Below are positions 7,030-10,953 of a DNA stretch of 10,953 nt, piece by piece. Within the stretch, counting starts at the first letter, position 1; each line of letters begins with the position of its first letter. Position numbers and translations under genes: made by a program. Source of the DNA: JBDRNO01 sp043811005 (GTDB lineage: Bacteria > Bacteroidota > Bacteroidia > NORP154); assembly GCA_043811005.1 (NCBI GenBank), contig JBDRNO010000278.1, positions 1-10,953 on the forward strand, given 5' to 3'. The notes below the pieces were generated by a model. It saw only the letters and a program-made list of their open reading frames with translations, did no database searches and had not been told where the DNA came from.

Positions 7030-7085
7030 CAATTGCTCAATTGTTAAATTGTTCGATTGTTCAATTGCTTGATTGTTCAATGGGT
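7030..7085. repeat. 8-bp tandem repeat, six to seven units (CAATTGTT-like)
   Basis: Seven consecutive octamers keep an exact 8-base register: CAATTGCT, CAATTGTT, AAATTGTT, CGATTGTT, CAATTGCT, TGATTGTT, and a degraded CAATGGGT. They lie in the spacer between the small barrel gene and the amidase gene. Each full unit differs from CAATTGTT by no more than two bases. Confidence 0.85.
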
Positions 7086-7102
7086 GTATGATTTTGTCTT
7101 TC

Positions 7103-7119
7103 TTTTTGTTAAACAAAAA
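7103..7119. promoter_or_regulatory. 17-bp palindrome upstream of the amidase gene
   Basis: TTTTTGTT (7103-7110) and AACAAAAA (7112-7119) are exact reverse complements around a single A. The dyad centres 67 bases before the start codon, a reasonable place for an operator. It could also be a chance AT-rich palindrome; no T-run-plus-stem terminator for the upstream gene is clearer than this. Confidence 0.35.
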
Positions 7120-7177
7120 TAATAAATATTTGATAATATTACCCGATAATTTAAAAAACATTAAATTTGTAAAACTA

Positions 7178-10100
7178 ATGAAAAAAATTACCTTTTTTGG
7201 ACTATTAATCTCATTCTCCCTTTCAAGCTATTCAAGAGGAAATGAAAGTTACAAAAACAATTATTCCCCTTTTTTCACACAATCATATATTCAAAATCCG
7301 AATATACCCAAAGGCTTATTAGAAGCCGTTTCCTATACTAAAACCCATTTCAGGCATATCCAACCCGACAACGAATCCCCTTCATGTATTGGCTTGCCTG
7401 CTTATTATGGTGTTATGGGATTAATTAAAGACGGAAAAGGTTTTTTTAACAATACACTTTATTTGGTTTCGGAAAAATCCGGTATTGACGAAGAAGTTAT
7501 TATTAACAACCCTGAAATGAATATTAAAGCTTTTGCTTTAGCATTTAACAGTATTCAGAATGAATTGAACATCATCTCCAGTAGAATTGAAGATAACATC
7601 CCGGTATTGATACAACTAAATGAACTGCCAGCAAATACAGACGGACATAAATATGCCGTGGATAGTTATGTTTACTCTGTTCTCTCATTGTTAAACGATA
7701 ATGCATTTATGAAAAGCTGCGGTTATAAACCTTATAATATTGATATCAAGTCTGTTTTCGGAGAAAATAATTTCAAGGTATTATCATCAAAAAAAGTAAA
7801 AATACAAAAGGAAAAAATATCGGGAAACAACAATTCTACCTACTCTGCAAACTCTTCATTATCAAGATGTTTAGACTACCCTCTTGCTATCTGGAATCCT
7901 GCTGATGCTTCAAATTATTCATCGAGAGCAGGAACTCCAATTTCTGCTATTACCATTCACACCGTCCAGGGTTCTTATGCCGGGTGCATTTCCTGGTTTC
8001 AAAACCCGAGCGCTAATGTCTCAACGCATTATGTCATGAGGTCTTCTGACGGACAAGTAACACAGATGGTCTGTGAAGCAGATAAAGGCTGGCACGTAGG
8101 CTCGGAAAATCCCTATACCATCGGGTATGAACATGAAGGTTATGTCAGTGATCCCTCATGGTACACCACTGCCATGTATACCAGCTCGGCTGATGTGACA
8201 AGGGATATTCTCAATGATTACGGCATTAATCCCCTCAGGACTGCTTTCTGGCCCTGGGCAGCTACAACTAATTATAATTCTTCGGGAATTCCAGGTTCCT
8301 GTTCCAGAGTCAAGGGACACCAGCATTACCCCAACCAGACGCATACCGATCCCGGACAGTATTGGGATTGGGATTACTATTTCAAACTCATTAACGATCC
8401 TCCTTCAACAACTGCGATTACAACCTGTACCGGTAATTTCTACGATACAGGGGGATCTGGCGGAAATTACACGGACGATGAAAGATACCTTACGGTTATC
8501 AGCCCAATCGGTGCTTCATCTGTAACGATTACCTTTAACAGTTTTGATTTGGAATCTGACTGGGATTACATGTATATATATGACGGAGCCTCCGTATGGG
8601 ATCCACTTATCGGTTGGTATACCGGAACCACCGGTCCGGGAACTATCACATCAACCGGGGGTTCTATAGCTATTGAATTCCGGTCTGATTGTGCAACAAT
8701 AGCATCCGGGTGGGATGCTTCATGGACTTGTACTCTGGGTGGTGGCGCTCCTGCAAACCTCCAGGTAAATGCACCTGCCTGCTCCAATACCGATTATAGC
8801 ATGACGCTTAGTTGGAATAATAGCGGATCCGGTTGGTTCGTAGATATTTCTACTGACCCCTCTTTTACAACTTATTGGAACAAACCCGTTGACTGGCTTA
8901 CTTTTACAGGCGCTCCCACCGGGTTTAACGATCCATTCTCTCTCGGAGCTCTTACCCTTCAGCCTGACACTGCCTATTACTGGCGTATCTGGGATGGCTC
9001 CGTTCATACTTATGGAACCACCTTTACTGTCTCCTCCTGCCCGGATGTTACACCTCCAAGCACATCAATCAGTAATGCCAATACATGGGAAACAACCGAC
9101 TTTACGGCAACCTTTACCGATGCCGATGCCGGTGGCAGCGGGCTGGCCCTGTCCTTTTACCAACCCCTTGAATATAACGGTACTGAATGGAGAGCTAATG
9201 ATGGTTATGGGTTTTTTAACGATAATTTTGATTCAGCCATCAATCCCGGCTGGACTGTTTCTACCGGAACATGGGCAATCAACAGCGCTGTTATCAACCA
9301 AACTGATGAAGGTGAAGACAACTCCAACATTTACACCCCACTGTCACAAAATAGCTCAGAGATATACCTTTATCATTGGGCAGCTAATATGCAAAGTGGA
9401 ACCAGCGTTAACCGGAGGGCGGGATTACACTTTTTTTGTGATGACGCTTCCTTGCCAAACAGGGGTAATTCTTATTTCGTTTACTTCAGGGTTGACCAGG
9501 ATAAATGCCAGATATATAAAGTGGTAAGCGATACATGGACATTGATTACAGATGATGTTACTACTGTTGACTCTGACGTGTGGTATGATTACAAGGTTAT
9601 TTTCAATCCCTCAACCGGTGAGATCAAGGCATATCAAAATGATATACTTGTGTCTTCGTGGACTGATGCATCTCCTCTCACAAGTGGAAATTATATTTCT
9701 CTCAGAACAGGTAATGCCAATGTGCTGTTCAATGATCTTAAAGTATATAAAGCAAGAACAGGATCAGAATTGATAACAGTGGGGCCGGCATCAACCAATG
9801 ATATCAGGTACCAGAACCCGGATCCGTCAACACCTTCAGGAAGGATCAAATCCATAGTAAAAGATGGCGCTGAAAACTGGTCATCTCTTGAAACACTCAA
9901 TATTAATGTGGATTGGACACCTCCTGCTGATGTTACGGTTAACGATGGGATTAGCGCTGATATTGATACTATTTGTTCTGTTACAGAATTGTCTGCCAAC
10001 TGGAGCGCTTCTTCCGATCCCCATTCAGATGTGGTTAAATACCGGTACGCTATCGGCACTTCTCCGGGTGCGTCTGATGTCATTAGCTGGGCTGATAACG

Positions 10101-10953
10101 GTTTAAATACAAACGTAACACAAACGAATCTCTTTTTAACACTGGGACAGACCTATTACATTACCGTCAGGGCTGAGAATGGTGCCGGCTTGGTATCCAA
10201 CGATATTTCATCCGATGGGCAAATCCCGGTTCTTCCATCAATCAATTTCTTTGCCGATACAACTGAAATAACACTTCCTGACACAGTTATTAATTTCACA
10301 GATGCCACCCCGGGAGCGTTATCATGGAATTGGTCATTCCCGGGTGGAGCGCCATCCACTTCCACTTCCCAAACACCCACTGTGTATTACAACACAGCCG
10401 GTTCTTATGATATTACTTTAACTATTATTGATATTAACGGGTGTTCTGCAACGGTTACTTATACTTCCTATATTATCGTTTCTGATCCTCCACCAGCGCC
10501 TCCCATTGCTAACTTTACCAGTGATATAACATCAGGATGCGAGCTATTGACCGTTAATTTTTCCGATGCGTCTGCAAACATACCCACAAGCTGGCTCTGG
10601 ACTTTTCAAGGCGGGGATATCACATCATCAACAAGCCCCAATCCTACTGTTGTGTACTCAACACCCGGCACTTATGCCGTTACGTTGACCGCAACCAATT
10701 TACTGGGAAGTGATTCAATTACCCAAACAAACTATATCACTGTTTATCCAATACCAATTGTTACCTTAATCACTGATCAAAGCATCTGCGAAGGTGAAAC
10801 CATTACATTAACAGCATCAGGAGGGGATTTTTACTTATGGAATAACGGTGCAACAGCCCCTTCCATTTCGGTTTCTCCCACAACTACAACCATATATAGC
10901 GTTACAACCACTGCCAATGGCTGTATAAGTGAGCCCGGTTCCGTTACCGTTAC
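7178..10953 (+). CDS. Large secreted multidomain N-acetylmuramoyl-L-alanine amidase (3' end outside window)
   Basis: The frame is open from ATG 7178 to the window end (1258 codons, no stop). Order: signal peptide (about 1-20, KKITFFGLLISFSLSSYS); helical lysozyme/SLT-like region (about 45-160: LLEAVSYTKTHF 47-58, YYGVMGL, NPEMNI 111-116); linker; zinc amidase_2 domain (about 245-400); CUB-like domain (about 417-518, NSFDLESDWDYMYIYDG); Fn3-like module (about 523-620); Ig-like module interrupted by a LamG-like segment (about 625-910); Fn3-like module (about 915-1018); PKD domains (about 1022-1100, WNWSFPGG; 1109-1189, WLWTFQGG); Ig-like module from 1190. In the amidase, His261 (ITIHT), His381 and Asp391 (GHQHYP...TDPG) are the zinc ligands and Glu318 (GYEHEG) the catalytic Glu; His389 stands where AmpD has Lys. 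Amidases cut the bond between MurNAc and the stem peptide. Such proteins usually end in a T9SS sorting domain; that end is not visible. The gene's composition changes sharply near 7870-7920. Confidence 0.88.
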   Translation, partial: MKKITFFGLLISFSLSSYSRGNESYKNNYSPFFTQSYIQNPNIPKGLLEAVSYTKTHFRHIQPDNESPSCIGLPAYYGVMGLIKDGKGFFNNTLYLVSEKSGIDEEVIINNPEMNIKAFALAFNSIQNELNIISSRIEDNIPVLIQLNELPANTDGHKYAVDSYVYSVLSLLNDNAFMKSCGYKPYNIDIKSVFGENNFKVLSSKKVKIQKEKISGNNNSTYSANSSLSRCLDYPLAIWNPADASNYSSRAGTPISAITIHTVQGSYAGCISWFQNPSANVSTHYVMRSSDGQVTQMVCEADKGWHVGSENPYTIGYEHEGYVSDPSWYTTAMYTSSADVTRDILNDYGINPLRTAFWPWAATTNYNSSGIPGSCSRVKGHQHYPNQTHTDPGQYWDWDYYFKLINDPPSTTAITTCTGNFYDTGGSGGNYTDDERYLTVISPIGASSVTITFNSFDLESDWDYMYIYDGASVWDPLIGWYTGTTGPGTITSTGGSIAIEFRSDCATIASGWDASWTCTLGGGAPANLQVNAPACSNTDYSMTLSWNNSGSGWFVDISTDPSFTTYWNKPVDWLTFTGAPTGFNDPFSLGALTLQPDTAYYWRIWDGSVHTYGTTFTVSSCPDVTPPSTSISNANTWETTDFTATFTDADAGGSGLALSFYQPLEYNGTEWRANDGYGFFNDNFDSAINPGWTVSTGTWAINSAVINQTDEGEDNSNIYTPLSQNSSEIYLYHWAANMQSGTSVNRRAGLHFFCDDASLPNRGNSYFVYFRVDQDKCQIYKVVSDTWTLITDDVTTVDSDVWYDYKVIFNPSTGEIKAYQNDILVSSWTDASPLTSGNYISLRTGNANVLFNDLKVYKARTGSELITVGPASTNDIRYQNPDPSTPSGRIKSIVKDGAENWSSLETLNINVDWTPPADVTVNDGISADIDTICSVTELSANWSASSDPHSDVVKYRYAIGTSPGASDVISWADNGLNTNVTQTNLFLTLGQTYYITVRAENGAGLVSNDISSDGQIPVLPSINFFADTTEITLPDTVINFTDATPGALSWNWSFPGGAPSTSTSQTPTVYYNTAGSYDITLTIIDINGCSATVTYTSYIIVSDPPPAPPIANFTSDITSGCELLTVNFSDASANIPTSWLWTFQGGDITSSTSPNPTVVYSTPGTYAVTLTATNLLGSDSITQTNYITVYPIPIVTLITDQSICEGETITLTASGGDFYLWNNGATAPSISVSPTTTTIYSVTTTANGCISEPGSVTV

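Noticed and set aside
7162..7169. TAAATTTG, an exact match to the Bacteroidota -7 box TAnnTTTG, before the amidase gene
   Set aside because: The nearest upstream TTTG (7129-7132) is 29 bases away instead of about 19-21, and the start codon would fall almost at the transcription start.
8156..8525. Open frames of 62 and 103 codons on both strands within the amidase gene
   Set aside because: They lie inside the long + strand amidase frame, whose zinc-site motifs are clear; the alternative products are low-complexity shadows.
8889..9527. A 212-codon + strand open frame inside the large surface protein
   Set aside because: It is a shifted frame of a continuous 1258-codon ORF with good domain matches; its product is Leu/Pro/Thr-rich without motifs.
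1..10953. CRISPR array, tRNA, rRNA, transposase or phage genes
   Set aside because: I saw no regularly spaced long repeats, no tRNA cloverleaf or CCA end, no rRNA stretch and no transposase or integrase motifs. The tandem repeats present have 7-8 bp units with no spacers.

Overview
The window looks like a piece of a Bacteroidota genome, AT-rich over most of its length, with every gene on the + strand. The evidence is the set of families: a fused E1 alpha/beta 2-oxoacid dehydrogenase, a TonB C-terminal domain of Bacteroidota type, a PKD protein ending in a gliding-motility/type IX secretion (T9SS type B, CHU_C-like) domain, small outer-membrane barrels, and a large PKD-rich surface protein. 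None of the start sites I checked has a strong Shine-Dalgarno sequence, which also fits this phylum.

Layout. Bases 1-156 hold a 7-bp tandem repeat and the start of the upstream spacer. Next is the E1 fusion (157-2271), a metabolic enzyme apparently unrelated to what follows. After it come a small TTG-started protein consisting almost only of a TonB C-terminal domain (2343-2792), and a spacer with a perfect 17-bp inverted repeat and an 8-bp tandem repeat. A transporter-like outer-membrane barrel follows (3009-3938), with a C-terminal tail that looks like read-through past a lost stop. A 295-bp AT-rich spacer with two dyad symmetries precedes a tight gene pair. The first is an ECF sigma factor (4234-4788). 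The second is a single-pass membrane protein (4804-6159) with an anti-sigma-like cytoplasmic N-terminus, a membrane helix, an acidic linker, two PKD domains and a T9SS type B sorting domain. A small outer-membrane barrel follows (6389-6973).

The last third is one open reading frame (7178 to beyond the window end, 1258 codons visible). It encodes a secreted multidomain peptidoglycan amidase. In order it has a signal peptide, a helical lysozyme/SLT-like domain without the expected catalytic Glu, a zinc amidase_2 domain, a CUB-like domain, Fn3/Ig-like modules with a LamG-like insertion, two PKD domains and an Ig-like module. Its C-terminus, where a T9SS sorting domain would be expected, lies outside the window.

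How the parts may work together. The sigma factor and the PKD/T9SS membrane protein form a likely signalling unit in which an envelope- or secretion-linked ectodomain controls a sigma factor; this is the most interesting system here. The amidase gene has a sharp base-composition step (about 25-33% to about 47-52% GC) exactly where the amidase domain begins, which suggests a mosaic gene. Functions are inferred from sequence patterns only; no database search was possible.
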